DNA from: Brachynemurus nebulosus
Lineage: Eukaryota; Arthropoda; Insecta; Neuroptera; Myrmeleontidae
DNA length: 64,000 nt
Direction of reading: 5' to 3'
NCBI GenBank assembly: GCA_035578155.1
Contig: JAPWDM010000001.1
Span: 8,520,670-8,584,669 of the forward strand
In this document: piece after piece, positions 1-12,316 of the stretch
How positions within the stretch are numbered: position 1 is the first letter of the stretch
How the letters are laid out: the number at the start of each line of letters is the position of its first letter
Program-made: the position numbers and the translations under genes
The notes under the pieces: model-generated
The model's database searches: none
What the model saw: only the letters and a program-made list of their open reading frames with translations
Told to the model about the DNA's origin: nothing

Positions 1-232
1 GCCTGGAACATGGTTTTTGGAGCATTTTTCGTGAAAAAAATTAGTTTTTTGCCAAAATTTCACCTTATTCAAAAATTGTTGTGAAATTTTTGTACACTAT
101 TTGAAAGAGGAGAAAAAATCACATAAAAAGGTCTTTAAACTATTATTCTATGTCACCTAGTTTCCAAAAAAAATTAATTTATAAACGGAAATTCGTTATG
201 TTATGCAGGATGCTGCGACAGGGAATTTTGTT
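1..232 (-). repeat. Dispersed repeat A, copy 1 (truncated by window edge)
   Basis: Read on the minus strand, this stretch matches 33353-33740, 57560-57760 and 61611-61900. Shared landmarks in order are CTGTCGCAGCAT, CGAATTTCCGTTTATAA, a GGAAACT...TGACATAG segment, AAAGACC, and a block around TTTTTCACGAAAA. The family has no coding capacity that I can see and no clear terminal repeats. It is a multi-copy interspersed repeat of unknown class, cut by the start of the window. Confidence 0.7.
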
Positions 233-834
233 ATAGGTTCATAAATCAAATATTTTCGTAGATTTTGTAATATTTTTTACGATTCATTTTGGTAATACAA
301 TAAATATTAGGCCTAAAAATATGAGATTGTTTGCTTTGTCAGTTTTCACCAAAAACATGTGTATAATATAACCATGAAACGACTTTCGGCTTTTAAACCA
401 TCACCAGGTGAACACAGTTAAAGATTCTTTAAATGGGAAACGACCATTTATAGCCAAAAGCGGAAATGATTATTAAGTTTTTCTGATGATGATTTAAAAT
501 CGAAAGCTAGTTCTTTCTCATATGAAATATGTTTTTAGTGAAAAGTGACAAAGTAAACGATCTATTATATTAAATGTAGATTTTTATAAAGTAAACTTTT
601 CGAATGTGAATCACTTAAATAAGAAGCCGTTAATCATGTATGACCGCTAATGGCAGTGTTTTTTTCAGTAAAACAAATTGGGAGCAAGTTTAGGTAATAA
701 GAATTCAATTTTTTATCTTTCTCCGTTAACTTCTTTCCGATAAAAGAATCCTTCAGTGACTTCGTTCGAACTTCGTACATTATTAGCAGAAAAGTGCACC
801 ACTCGGATGAAATCGCAGGATAACTTAGGTATAT

Positions 835-867
<33 letters not shown>

Positions 868-970
868 CAAAAAACAAAAAACAAATTGCTTTATCATGTA
901 ATTCCAATACCATACAAAAGACGTATAAAAAAACTTCTTATACAATATAAAAACTATACTAGGAAATAAA
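233..970. other. AT-rich DNA with no supported gene
   Basis: No credible coding sequence. The reading frames crossing 634-945 are created by the long A-run at about 839-866 (read as poly-F on the minus strand) and are chance. A C-broken A-tract follows at 867-884. Confidence 0.6.
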
Positions 971-1794
971 TAGGGTTGACTGGGGTAATTGTGAATGGAT
1001 TTTCATGAGTTGAGATAAAAGCGTTGTTTTAAGCATTTTTTATTTTATATATCACATTATGATTGATTTATTTTTAATTCTACATTATTCAGGATGCACC
1101 ACACAAATTTTGAGCAAATTCGTATGAAAAACAAAAAACGCCGTGAGCAGCGGGGCCCCATCACGGTAGTCGAATTTTCCCCTTCACCTTCGGTATTGAA
1201 TGTCTACAAGCGAAATGTGATTGAAAGTCTACAACCGAATTGTCATTTTGTTGGTTTCAAAACTGGTGATGAGTGTTCGGCTGATCGAGGCTTTAAAAAA
1301 AGGTTTTAAGTATTTAAGGGCTGTATCTCAGTAAATTTCAATTTTGTGCCGAAAACAGGTAGCAGAAAAAAGCCAACACAATTCGTACGAGGACATTCCT
1401 GCCCATGTTTATTCGCTAATTGCCTTTATGTTTTAGTTTTAAATATTAAAAAGGACCTTAAATAGTAAACTGGAAGGCCTTTATAAAGATATTTTTTCTT
1501 TCCAAAAAAATCCAAAATTTCTATTTTATAAATACTAAAAATCCAAAATTCCTAATTTATAAATAAACAGTGACTTTAATAACATTTTTAAATTACTTAA
1601 TATGTATGTATTTCATTTGTCATAAAAGTAAGTTCACTTTTTTTTAAATTTTTTAAAATTACTATTCGCCTACTTGTATTTAGAATAAACATAATGCTTT
1701 TAAAACACATTTAACAATAGCATTCAATTCCGATGTAAAAATGGGAGAAGTGGGGGGAAAAGTGATGCGGACTCCCTACAAGGTACTAGCTGGA

Positions 1795-2320
1795 TACTAA
1801 CTGAATACACGTACAAAATTTCAGCCCTCTAGGTTTCCTTATGGAGTCTCTAGACGTGTTAGAAAACAAGCAAAAAAATTAAGGAAATATTGGCGTAAAA
1901 ATCGTGGGGGTAAGGGTTAAAAGTTGAAACCTCCAAAAAACAGTGTCTGGCTATTAGCTTAACCTGTACACCAAATTTCAGCCCTCTAGGTTTATTTGGG
2001 GAGATTTTGACCCGAACGAAACTGTTAAAAAACAAGAAAAATCATGTTCTTTTGGGTATAAAAATGGTGGGGGTAGGGGTTAAAAGTCGAGACCCCCAAA
2101 AGGCACCCCCTTGATACTAACTCAATCCGAATACAAAATTTCAGCCCTCTAGGTTTATTCGGGTGACCTGTGCGAGTGGTACAAACTTCGAAAACGTCGA
2201 AAATGCATGAAATTGTAGCTTAAAAATGAGGTGGGTGGAGGTAAAATATTAAAACCTCCAAAAAGCACAACCTAGGTACGAACTTTATCAACACACCAAA
2301 TTTCAACCCTCTACGTTAAT
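1795..2320. repeat. Diverged internal units around TTTCAGCCCTCTAGG
   Basis: Four spaced blocks contain AAATTTCARCCCTCTANGTT, each followed 60-100 bases later by a GGGGGTARGGGTTAAAAG-like segment and AACCTCCAAAAA. They start near 1818, 1973, 2138 and 2297, about 150-165 bases apart. The same arrangement appears inverted inside 54200-54730. This is an old internal minisatellite carried by the element. Confidence 0.7.
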
Positions 2321-2696
2321 TCTGGGGGGCTGGGGGCCTGTTAGATACAGCGAAAATCGTTTTTCCCCCCTCTACTCCCACCATATCATCCTAGGAAGCT
2401 GAATTTTGGATATGTTGTAGATAATTGACCGAAACATTATTTAAAACCGGTTTGAAAAAGTTCGGGTCAGAAAAAAAATTTGCCCAAAATTTGACCCCAC
2501 TTTGATAGTATGAGGTGCCTCGAAAATGAGCCCCATTTACCAAATTTCATCCCTTAAAGGTCGGGTCAGAAAAAAAATTTGCCCAAAATTTGACCCCACT
2601 TTGATAGTATGAGGTGCCTCGAAAATGAGCCGCATTTACCAAATTTCATCTCTTAACTTCCATAGGGGGGCCCTACACAAATTAAAAGGTGGCGGG

Positions 2697-2825
<129 letters not shown>

Positions 2826-3908
2826 CATTTTTTTTTCTACATATTCGTGTTCTACGGGTCCGAAAACGGATAGCGCCCCTACTCTCGCCTCTCGCAGCTC
2901 TTATCGTATAGACTGTATAAGTCTAATTTTTCGGAGAAAATTCGACTAAAAATTTTATAAGCCATTCACCTTTCCCCGGTGCGGTTTTGCAAATCTTATG
3001 AATTTCGGGGTAAAAGTGAATGCCATCAGAAAAATTATTTAGAATGGATTACAAAGAGAAGTGTGGTACGTCAGAGTAAAGCCCAATTCAAATTCTTCAC
3101 ATTTACTCCACTTTCAAATTTTTCATCATACTTTAGCGGTCACAATTTCTCTTTGTTTAATGCAAGTTACGATACCTCAAATTTCTACAAAAAATCAAGG
3201 TTAAAGAAAAATAACAAAAATTGTGGGAACAAATTTATTACAAGCTAAAAATGATATTTTGTCATTTTATCATATAAAAAATCAAAAAATTCTATGTATT
3301 CACACAAAAACAAGGAAAATAAGATTTTTTCAAGGAAATACATTTAGTTTACATGAATAAATAACAACAATTTTTTTTTTGTATTGTTTGTATAACGGAA
3401 ACTTGTACAATAAGGTCACCAGCACCTTCATCAACATTTTCAACTATGAAAAGGACACTACTGAAATTTTTGAACGAATTGAAGCATTTGTGAATGACGT
3501 TCACAATTACCCCACAATTTTAAAATCATGGGGTAATTGTGAATTGGTGATAAATTGTCCAATTTCTTTAGCAATTAATAAGGAACCCTCTCAGGGTTTA
3601 GACAACTTCTTTAAAAGTACTTTTAACCATTTATTACCTTTTAAAAAAATAAAATGTATTTAAAAAAATTTTTTTTGAGGATTGGTCGAAGTAAGATACA
3701 AGATACATAAAATTTTGCAAGGGTTTTTTCAAAATAAAAAAAAGATACTATTACTTGGAGAATTGTTATGAAATTTTAATAGCATATTACGAAAGGACAG
3801 AAAAACATATTAAGAGTTGATTTTTAACAATATGAATGTTATTTTATTTTAGAAATTATAGGCGCCGTTCACAATTGCCCCAATCCACAATTACCCCGGT
3901 CAACCCTA

Positions 3909-4396
3909 CCTACAAAAAAATTTAACTGCTGGTTATACAAGCGACTTAGCATGATTTTCCAATGTTCTAATCAATTTATTTTTCAATTAGAATGCATTAT
4001 CTTACTTCTTTAAACAATATTGTTTGTCTATTGAGAATTTAAGTTTTCCATTTGTTCCGGAAGTTTCAACTCCATGCACACAACAAAATGTACGATCGGT
4101 GAGTTAATTTAAATTCGATCGTTGTAATGTCAATGAAAAAAGTTTTCAAAGTTTTTATATTACCTCCGTATGTATACCTACTCAAACAGTGTTTCTTATA
4201 AAACAGCGATATTCAACCTTTTTTGCTACGCAAACTACTTTTCTATTATAATTTATTCGACGATTGATATACTCCTTTACATAAACCAAGTTCTTCAAAC
4301 TTTTCAGCTAAATACGCTTCACTCATTTCAAGGGGCTAATTCTTTCCGTTTTTAGGGATCCTACACAAGGAAATTTATAACATTTTTTGCTTTTTC
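3909..4396. other. No supported gene
   Basis: AT-rich sequence directly after the TA-flanked transposon. Reading frames here are short and not recognisable. Confidence 0.5.
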
Positions 4397-4675
4397 AAAA
4401 TTTATGGGTGAAGTGGTCGGGCGTATTAAGGCATTGCCACTTGGGGTCAAGAATTCGAATCCCTCGGCCCCATTATGTTCATAAAGGTTTCTGTAATTTT
4501 CCTTCACAATTCCAGATGAATATCGGCCTAGTTCTTCAAGAGGACAGCTACAGACGCACACCTACTAAATTCTAGCCCCTGAACCACTAACCCTGTCCTC
4601 TATTTACATCATAATGTGGACGGCGTCTATTACAGACTCGTTGTCTGAAAGCTGATATTAAACTTCATTGTTATT
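4397..4675 (+). repeat. Possible tRNA-derived SINE
   Basis: A B-box-like core, AATTCGAATCCC, sits at 4451-4462, followed by CTCGGCCCCA, which resembles a tRNA 3-prime acceptor end. The upstream part (GAAGTGGTCGGGCG) could be a decayed A-box region. About 200 bases of non-tRNA body follow and end in an AT-rich tail near 4675. The A box is not canonical, so this is tentative; the frames read across it on both strands are not genes. Confidence 0.35.
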
Positions 4676-4750
4676 TTTTAAAATTTGCCTCATTTATTTA
4701 GTAATGAATGTTTCTCTCATGAAAATTACTTGAAATCTGATGGTCTAGAT

Positions 4751-5437
4751 CAGTGTTTTTCAACCTTTTCCATGGCGCGACCCCCTACCTTCCGCTATTA
4801 CCAACTTTTATTTTTTTATGTTATCATCCGTGAATCCGTTCATCATTGTTAATTATTTTCATAGTTAGGTATCGATTAAATACGTAATTAAGGACTTGAA
4901 AAAGGCGTTTTTTTATATCGACATCGAAATTGACGACCTATAGTAGCTTCTGAAGGCGCACGTGGCGTAAAAAGTGACATGCGCACGTGCGACCGTCGTC
5001 ACCGTTTAACATTTCCGAGAGTAATCCATTTGAATTCTTTGAATTGTGAACTCGCGTGAGTGTTTATTGAATTGCCTTGTTTAGTAGTTGCTCACTTATT
5101 ATTGTCTAATATTCAAAATTCTATGCTCATTGTAATTATTGAAAATGGATAAGTTTTTGGAAACATATGCACAACCGTCAACTTCAAGTTCCAATGAGAG
5201 TAATAAAACAAAACCAAAGAAAAAATGTCTATATGACGACAATTATTTAAAATTCGGATTTACTGTTATTAAAAATAGGTCGCAATTTTGAAACTTTATC
5301 GCGCAAAAGTATGACTCTCATAGTAATGTAACCATTAATTAACCTTCTCTTTATTAAATATCATATATTGAACTAGAGTGGTTTTATTTTTAAAGTAGGT
5401 ACCCAGGGGGTCGCGACCCACAGGTTGAAAAACAATG
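4751..5437 (+). mobile_element. hAT-type element, internally deleted
   Basis: The ends are CAGTGTTTTTCAACCT at 4751 and, reverse complemented, CATTGTTTTTCAACCT at 5437. Inside each end comes GGCGCGACCCCC or its counterpart GGGGGTCGCGACCC, a typical hAT terminus. GTCTAGAT (4743-4750) precedes it and ATCTACTT (5438-5445) follows: a decayed 8-bp duplication at best, 5 of 8 matching. The interior holds the N-terminus of a transposase (5145-5291), so this is a deletion derivative of a coding element. Confidence 0.8.
5145..5291 (+). pseudogene. N-terminal remnant of a hAT transposase
   Basis: A 48-codon frame from ATG to TGA lies inside the hAT element 4751-5437. It begins MDKFLETYAQ, continues with a serine/lysine-rich linker and then has KKKCLYDDNYLKFGFT. 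In hAT transposases of the ZBED5-like kind, a segment of the form KRKYxxxYLxFGFT stands just before the BED-type zinc finger that binds the element's ends. Here the frame ends a few residues later (VIKNRSQF then stop), so the zinc finger, the RNase H-like catalytic domain and the dimerisation tail are all missing. A full protein of this family is usually 500-700 residues. Position and frame fit an internal deletion after the first part of the gene. The product cannot be an active transposase. The family call rests on the short motif and on the flanking hAT ends. Confidence 0.65.
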
Positions 5438-5449
5438 ATCTACTTAGAT

Positions 5450-5751
5450 CATAGATTCCCAACCTTTTCTGGACCACCGCCTCCTTTAGTATAGAACAGA
5501 AATTTCAGCGTCGTAGGCTTTTTTTACTCCTCAATTGTACAAATGCCGCCCTATTTTCTATTTCTCACAACCGACGACCTTTTTTTTTACTCGTCTGAAT
5601 GCCTAATTTTTATCTTTTTATTATATATATGTTTATTATAATAATTTATTTGACCACCCCTGTTGAAAACCTTATCCGCTACCGCCCCCCTGGAAAGCTC
5701 CATCGACCACTTGGGGGGGGGGCGATATCGCCCCCTGTTGGGATACCTATC
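5450..5751. mobile_element. Short hAT-like element
   Basis: It starts CATAGATTCCCAACCTTTTC and ends, reverse complemented, GATAGGTATCCCAACAG, which align over about a dozen bases. Close to the right end is a G/C palindrome, GGGGGCGATATCGCCCCC (5719-5736). The layout resembles short hAT-derived elements that begin CAGTGTTTCCCAACC. No target duplication is clear, so the borders are approximate. Confidence 0.5.
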
Positions 5752-5770
5752 AACTATAGCAAGTCTAGAT

Positions 5771-5927
5771 CAATGGTACTCAAACTTTTAACTTCGCAAC
5801 CCTTTTTGACACTTGAAAGGGATCGCCAGATGTGCAGAAATGTGTCGAAAAAGATTATATGATTAATAATCAATTGTTTCTGCGACCCTCCAAATATTTT
5901 TCGCCACGCCCACTTTGAGAATCACTG
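5771..5927. mobile_element. hAT-like MITE, about 157 bp
   Basis: The ends CAATGGTACTCAAACTTTTA and, reverse complemented, CAGTGATTCTCAAAGTGGGC are an imperfect inverted repeat. A GCAACCC block inside the left end corresponds to GGGTCGC inside the right end, as in hAT termini. The left flank is GTCTAGAT (5763-5770) and the right flank CTTTACAT (5928-5935), matching at 5 of 8 positions. Confidence 0.65.
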
Positions 5928-6676
5928 CTTTACATAACTCTACACTATCTTTTCGAAATAATTGCTTGGAAGTTGTTTTAACGAAAAATACATAATTAGT
6001 CAGCAATTTCTACAGTAAAAAATTATTAAATCAAAACAGTCAAAGTCATTCAAAAAATGAAATTTGGTGAAAACTTAAATGCAACTTCCATTTTTGTTGG
6101 ACGAAAATTCGGTTTGCAATCAACCGTTCAACGGGTTGAACACCACCGATGTAGCGAACAGTATAAGACAGAAGGGATTGGTTGACAAATAAAACTGTAT
6201 TTTAGCATACATATCCCATCTTAAACAATACCTACTTCTTTTTTAAGTGATCTGTCAATATAGGGGAGTACATAACAACAACTAAGTATCGTTCAACAAC
6301 ATATAATTGCACAAAATGCGAGGGGGATTAAAAAAATCCAATCGAACTGAAAGTAATAATTTTTTTTTCATTTTCGAAACAGCGAGCAAAAAATTAAATA
6401 TGTCTGTAGCATGATACGTCGCGCAGTTTGCTGTAAAGGATGAAATAAATTGACATATGCATAAACAAGAAATGGTATGTATGTAAAAATTAATAAAGGA
6501 AGTCATCGATTTAGAGTTCTAATAGTTATAAAGCTTCAAGCAAGTTTAAATGGAAAATTAGATTTGTGTATAATTATAGAGTATGTCAACATATGTTCAA
6601 TTATGTACATATATAAGATATATTATGTATATGCTTGTCCGTAGTAGTATTAACAACTCTGATAGTACAAAACAAA
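5928..6676. other. No supported gene
   Basis: AT-rich sequence; the frame at 6282-6506 on the minus strand has no recognisable content. Confidence 0.5.
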
Positions 6677-6933
6677 ATTGAAGACATGAGTGAATGAAGG
6701 TGTTATGTAACATTTTTAATTATAATTTTAACAGTAGAAGCGTTTGAAAGTTTTTATTTACATATACTTCGCATACAATAGCACATGTTTATTATTGAAA
6801 TTCTACGAAAGCACTGGACCTAATGAGAAGCAAATTTTAATATACGATACTTCAGCATAGAATATTTCAAAATCTGGCAAATTAATTTTTGAAAATATGT
6901 TACATAACACCTTCATCCACTCATGTCTTCAAT
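6677..6933. mobile_element. MITE with 35-bp terminal inverted repeats
   Basis: The left end ATTGAAGACATGAGTGAATG and the following AAGGTGTTATGTAACA are repeated inverted at 6898-6933 with one mismatch. The element is 257 bp and non-coding. I could not settle a target duplication, because the ends run into AATT on both sides. Confidence 0.8.
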
Positions 6934-7269
6934 TATGTATATCAGAATGCATTCACGGTGGTTAGAAAAATCGATTCGACTCTAACAACTGAACTATAAA
7001 GTTTCAGGTGGTTGATGAAGTACCAGTAAATTTTAAAATTGTCTATTATTTATTGTCGCAAATTGGCTTTCTGGATTCTTAAGGTCCTAAATTGTCAAAA
7101 TCCGGTTAAGACCGCGTATGCTCAAATTAGTCTAGTTACCATAATTCCCCGTTTCATAGCTTCGCTATAGCTATAAAAGAGTGGACCAAAGAGAATATTC
7201 AAGTTTTTAATGTTTGAAATTATGACTTTATGATACCAAGTTAATGTATATAGAGTATACTTGCTACGT

Positions 7270-7473
7270 GTCGCTACTGAGGGCTCTTATTTTTTCTTCC
7301 CACAGAAATGAAATATTTTTCCGGGGTAAAAAAGAGCCTGTAACATTTTTAGTTCCCCAAGCTGTCTTCTGCACACTGCGCAAAGCTCAAAGTCGATTGG
7401 GCTAAACGGTTGTGGTATGAAAGAAAGTTAAACAAACAAACCCACTTTCATATTTATAATATTAGTTAAGATT
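7270..7473 (-). repeat. Dispersed repeat B (TATTATAAATGTGAAAGT family), copy 1
   Basis: On the minus strand this begins CTAATATTATAAATATGAAA, continues GTGGGTTTGTTTGTTTAAC and later contains AGCTTGGGGAAC and CCGGAAAAATATTTC. The same blocks in the same order occur at 32625-32800 and, in part, at 41504-41640. Sequences of this form are widespread in insect genomes as tails of retroelements or non-autonomous elements. I cannot name the class. Confidence 0.7.
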
Positions 7474-9981
7474 TAGTTTTCTTCACTTTTCAACATTATT
7501 ATTTTTTAAAACAGTTCAAAACTGTGTGTTACTCATGGCTAACTAAAAGTGACAGAAAATCATCTAAACCAACAAAATAGTCTACGCGTTGATCATATAA
7601 TTTTGACCGATATTGAATATCCGGCCAGTTTTTGAAAAAAAAGGAAAAGAGAGAGCAAAAAGGACCATAAAATATTCTATATATATTTATATAAGCAAAT
7701 CCTGGCAGAAATGGAATTAATGGCATAATTTACAGTACTTAGGCTTGCGAATCCATAACACACTATCATTAACATACATTCAGAAAATCATTGTCAGTTT
7801 CATTCCATTCTGATCGAATTGTTTAATAGACCCTTTTACAGGTAGTAACGTTTTAAAGTGGCCTTTAGCACTGAACATTCATATTTTAATTTCTTCTCTT
7901 TTAAAGATTAATCAGTCTAGATAACAAAAGCAATTGTCAAGTCAAAGAAAACTGGGTAGAAATTCGTGCCAGACCCCTTTATTGGACCCTTACCGATTCT
8001 TCCACCCTTCACCCGTAAAAAGTTATACAAATGTAATTTCAGTTAATTTCATTGTGGTATTCCGTCAAGAAACTTACTTTCCCAGGAATTTTTCCAAGTT
8101 AGCCATCGCATTCATATCAACGAACACATTTAATAAAAAATTTACAAATTTTTTATTATGTACCTATTTTATAAAACAGAGTAGATAGCATGTGGCTTCT
8201 CGCCCTATAACCGAGAAAATTAAACTCGAATTTGGTGAATAAAAATAACAGTTTCTGATTCTTCTATTAATTTTTTGTTTCTAAAAATAAAGATACAAGC
8301 ATATAGTCAAACAGAGTAGTAGTATAGTCAACTTAAAAGTTTATTGAAGCCGTGATAAAATGTTCATTGCACAACCCACTTTGTCTATGTCGTTAAGTTT
8401 TTTTTTATTTTTTTTGGAACTCATATAGTCATATCATATCGTTTGAACGTTTCAGTTATGCATTTACATAGAAAAAGATAGTTGATTAAATGTATAGTTG
8501 CTATACGTGTTTACTTACGTCAGTATTTTTTCCCAGCGTTTTTTTTTTTTTGTAGTACAAAATTGAATCAAACCGGCGCGGCGAATAGATTGAAGTTGGC
8601 TTAGATTAGATCGACAACCGTCATTGGACATGTGCTTGAATGTGGATAGAGTAAGCTTTATACATGTTTACCTATACATTTAACAAGTATGATATTTTCG
8701 TTTGCGGATACGTTTGAAATTTTTAATATAATTTTTAATTAATTTATATTTTTCTTTTTTTTGTGTTTATTAAAATTTTTATGATTGAAGTTATTTTAGT
8801 TATTGATATGTAAATAAAGGATAAAAAATAGAAAAAAAGACTCAAGATTATTCTGGCTTTTTAACGAAAAAATATGTAATAAATTTTTTATACGTTTATA
8901 AAAACCTTTTAAAGAAGTCAGATTTTTGTGTGTACAATCTAAAAAATTATGATATTTCTTATGGAAGTTGAGAAATTAATGGTAAAATTTAATATATTAA
9001 TGGTTACACTATGGCTATGATTACGAAGAAATAATATTTAAAAACTTCTAAACTTCAGGTTCGAAATTTTATATAGGAAGACTTTAGAAACGGACAATAA
9101 TAAAATCTAGTTACGAAAAAATGAATGTGAGGAGAAATTTGCCCGTCAGAACTCTAGGACACCAAAAGTGATTCAGAATCGAATTGTTCTTATATTAGAG
9201 CTTTTAATACGGGTATTTACGGTAAGGTCTCAAAGGATGAAAATCAGTTAGGTATATTAATATGGCTACTTTAGAAACGTCCAGTAAGAGGGACGGAGCG
9301 TTTTATAGAACTAAGCATGTAACGTCAAATCGTGTAGCAAGCGAAGGGGAGCACTATAAGGAACTAATATTGTGCAGAATTTCGGAATAACTGGTAAGTA
9401 ATCTGATGCACAGTTGAGAAAATTTTATGTGGGTATCGGAGTAAAGTCGCAGGGACAGCTAGTTCGAAATAAAACTATAGTTTTCGTAATTTTTGTCCTT
9501 TTTATGGAAGTCTAGTATATTTTGCTTTTTAGATTCCACAAACAATCTCTTTTCAAATATTTTTTAATGAATCTTGTCTTCGCAAATGCCATGCTTTCTG
9601 CCCACTACGATGTTTAAAAAAAAAAGAAAGTGAATAAGTATTTCAAAACAGAAAAATGTATTCAAAAAGAAAAAAAGAAAGAAAAATGCTTCATTTACTT
9701 GTATGACGATGTTGCCAGTTTTAAATTAGTAATTCAGTAATTCATTTAGGTAATTCATTTAGGTAATTTTTCACAGCAGTGCATCCCTTAATCTTTTTTA
9801 ACACGTTGATGGTCACTGAAACAACGGACAACGTATGGTGTCAAGTGCAACTTGACGAACTGTGACACAAAAACCGTACCGCGTCAACAATACCACATAA
9901 AGTGTATTAAATCTCAAAATCGTTTACCAGTTGGGCGTTTCGTCATAATAGGTTTTGATCGTCACCATGCTAAACTTCATA
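7474..9981. other. About 2.5 kb without a supported gene
   Basis: AT-rich DNA with T-runs. A short stretch around 9125-9255 has lower AT content and one frame reading through about 40 codons, but I recognise no motif, and both edges lack convincing splice or start signals. Frames at 7529-7726 and 7934-8188 look like chance. Confidence 0.5.
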
Positions 9982-10220
9982 CACCCACAGAAAAAACAAC
10001 TTAATATTAATAAAAACCATACTGATTCAATGTAAAACATTAACGAAAGTCTAGTAAGGTTGAACTTGATTGTTTTAATGTAGAACAATTTTATTTTAAA
10101 GTTGAATAATATTGCTTTCCTACAAAGTTTCCTATCTATTCAATACATTTTTTTTAAGTTGTGCATCATTGAAACAATAATGATCGTATTTAATTTTAAG
10201 TTGCCATTTTTCTCTCAGTG
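9982..10220. mobile_element. TA-flanked MITE, about 239 bp
   Basis: The left end is CACCCACAGAAAAAACAACT, bordered by TA at 9980-9981. The right end, reverse complemented, is CACTGAGAGAAAAATGGCAA, bordered by TA at 10221-10222. About 25 bases pair imperfectly. The start CAC(G/T)GAGA resembles the MITE at 23535-23750. Confidence 0.6.
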
Positions 10221-10222
10221 TA

Positions 10223-11890
10223 TACATATTTAAACAGATAAAATTTTATATTTTTAACATCATTTTTCGTTGGAGTATTTTTAAAGTCTGTCCAATTTTA
10301 AACTGGACTGGTTTGAACTGGCTTTCATAATTTTTTTCGTAACAACCCAACCCCTTAACTTACAAAAAAAAAAAAAAAAAAAAAAAAAAATGCAAATTCG
10401 GATGTTTTTAATGTATAAAACTATTAATTAAATAAGAACATTAGCGGATGCAACCATACGTACCTCTACCTATATGTGTGTAATCTCCCGATCAATTAAA
10501 ATGATATACAACCCTTTGTTACATAAAAGTGTAGCATAATATTTAAATGTTCTGGTGACTCATATATGCATATACATTCATTAATATATCAAAATGAGTG
10601 TGTGCATTTTAAAGAGTCCATGATAAAATCACACCAAATTATCATCGCCGCGCAAATGTTAAGCAAGGAGTTTTTTTTTATGAGTTTCACGATCTAAGTA
10701 AGATTGATTAATTTCAACCGAATTATTCACGATTCATGTAAAATATGTATGTACGTATATTTAATGTATGTACATAGTCGTTAAAAATTTTGGCACTGTT
10801 ATGAAGGTTTAAGAATATTTTAAGTTTATAACTTGAGCAGATATGCTAAGAAAGCTTTATTTGGTGTAAATCCTCATTTAATTTTTCTACAAAGTGTACA
10901 AAAAATTGGCAATTCAGCATGCTTGTTAGTGATTGTTTTCAATACGTCTTGTTAAAACTACAGAACAAAGCCATAAACTGGCGTAGGGTTAATAATCATT
11001 ATGACAAATTTATTACTTCTTTATTTATCAATACGTTCAAGATGGTCCGGAAGTCTTAGAGCCCATATTCCTACTCGTTCTTACGATTCAAGTATAGGTT
11101 GTTCATGGCTGCGGCTGGACTTTGAACCTCACGCATATCTGTATATGTGCTAGTGTGTATCAACATGTGTACAACAATACTACTTACACAAATAGGACAA
11201 ATAGGTTTCTGCGCCGATTTTGTGACCCGCCAAGTAAAACTGAACAAAGTGTACCAACAGTTCTAGTCGAGGTCCAATCCCGGGTCTGATACCAATAGTG
11301 ATATCAGACTTATTATGACTTGTACCGATAGTGTGAACATTTTTTTGATTCCGCTCAACTCCGTTAGCATTCAGTTATTACGAAAAGGTTTTTTTTTTCA
11401 TTGAACCGCGATCGAACTGAGGGCGTATCGAGGGTAGCACTATAGTGTGGATGGTGAACCAATAGGCAGATATCAGCACTATGATGGGAACACAACAATA
11501 TTTTACAGGGCACATATTTAACAGTGTTGCATATTTTTACAGTCATTCAGACAAAAATAGTATGGGTACTTATATACCAAAGCATTAAAATATAATTATT
11601 GATCCCGAGTATAAATTTTGTTGCTAGAGAGCCTATAAACCGAGGGCCGAGGTCAACAATTCACACGAGGGATCAAAAAAAGACATTTTAGAGTCCCATG
11701 GTGTCTATATTAGTTTTTGCTATTCCAGCCATTCTATTCAAACATATCCTTTGCAGCAAATAGGGCCCATACTAGTTCGCTCCCGCGGTCAGATATTAAT
11801 CTTATCTTGAAAAAGGGTCGTAGGTTAGTTCGCTCCCGACCTGTTATCTACTAACAGGATTACTCAAAAATATTCAAACCGATACATATA
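10223..11890. other. No supported gene
   Basis: AT-rich sequence with an A-run (10361-10390). A B-box-like GGTCCAATCCC occurs at 11271-11281 without a partner A box. The frame at 11364-11546 (minus) is unrecognisable. Confidence 0.5.
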
Positions 11891-12316
11891 CAGCCATTCC
11901 TTAGTTACGGACATGATATTTTCACGCACATTTACACGCCTTCTCATAAGAAAAAAAAATAGAAGTTATTGTTTTCTTATAAATTTTCAATACAAAGCAG
12001 ACAGACGAATGTGTACACAATATTTGTTCTGAATATGTATAAAATACATAACACTATTAGTTTTAATGCTAGAGATATGTTACGGACGCGACCAAAAGGT
12101 ACTTTTTTGTCACGTCCGTAACAAAAACTTTATTAGCTCTAGCATTAAAACTAATAATGTTATGTATTTTATATTCAGTACAAATATTGTGTACACATTT
12201 GTCTATCTGCTTAGTATTGAAAATTTATAAAAAAAAAAAAAAACTTTTATTTTTTTTCTTATGAGAAGGCGTGTAAAGTGCGAGAAAATGTCATGTCCGT
12301 AACAAAAGAATGGCTG
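11891..12316. mobile_element. Fold-back element with nested hairpin
   Basis: The 426-bp segment reads as one long imperfect palindrome. It begins CAGCCATTCCTTAGTTACGG and ends in the inverse. The arms are about 180 bp, interrupted by A/T-run length differences. The nonamer GTTACGGAC occurs at 11904 and 12079, and its inverse at 12114 and 12295, so a second small hairpin sits at the centre. It is non-coding and looks like a MITE or Foldback-type element; no target duplication is certain. Confidence 0.85.

Noticed and set aside
634..945. Minus-strand frame with poly-Phe
   Set aside because: It depends on an A-run and has no other content.
1094..1309. 71-codon frame, with a related frame at 55234-55452
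   Set aside because: It crosses the 3-prime hairpin and border of the HINE-like element; the start lies outside the element in copy 1 and differs in copy 2, so the shared part is repeat sequence and not a conserved gene.
3379..3663. 94-codon frame inside the TA-flanked transposon
   Set aside because: It contains both copies of the internal TIR-core palindrome and has no transposase motif; kept only as part of the element.
9125..9255. Short exon-like frame next to a GTAAGG
   Set aside because: No homologous motif, no acceptor and only about 40 codons; cannot be told from chance.
11220..11290. Possible tRNA or SINE at a GGTCCAATCCC B-box-like site
   Set aside because: No A box or cloverleaf stems could be found around it.
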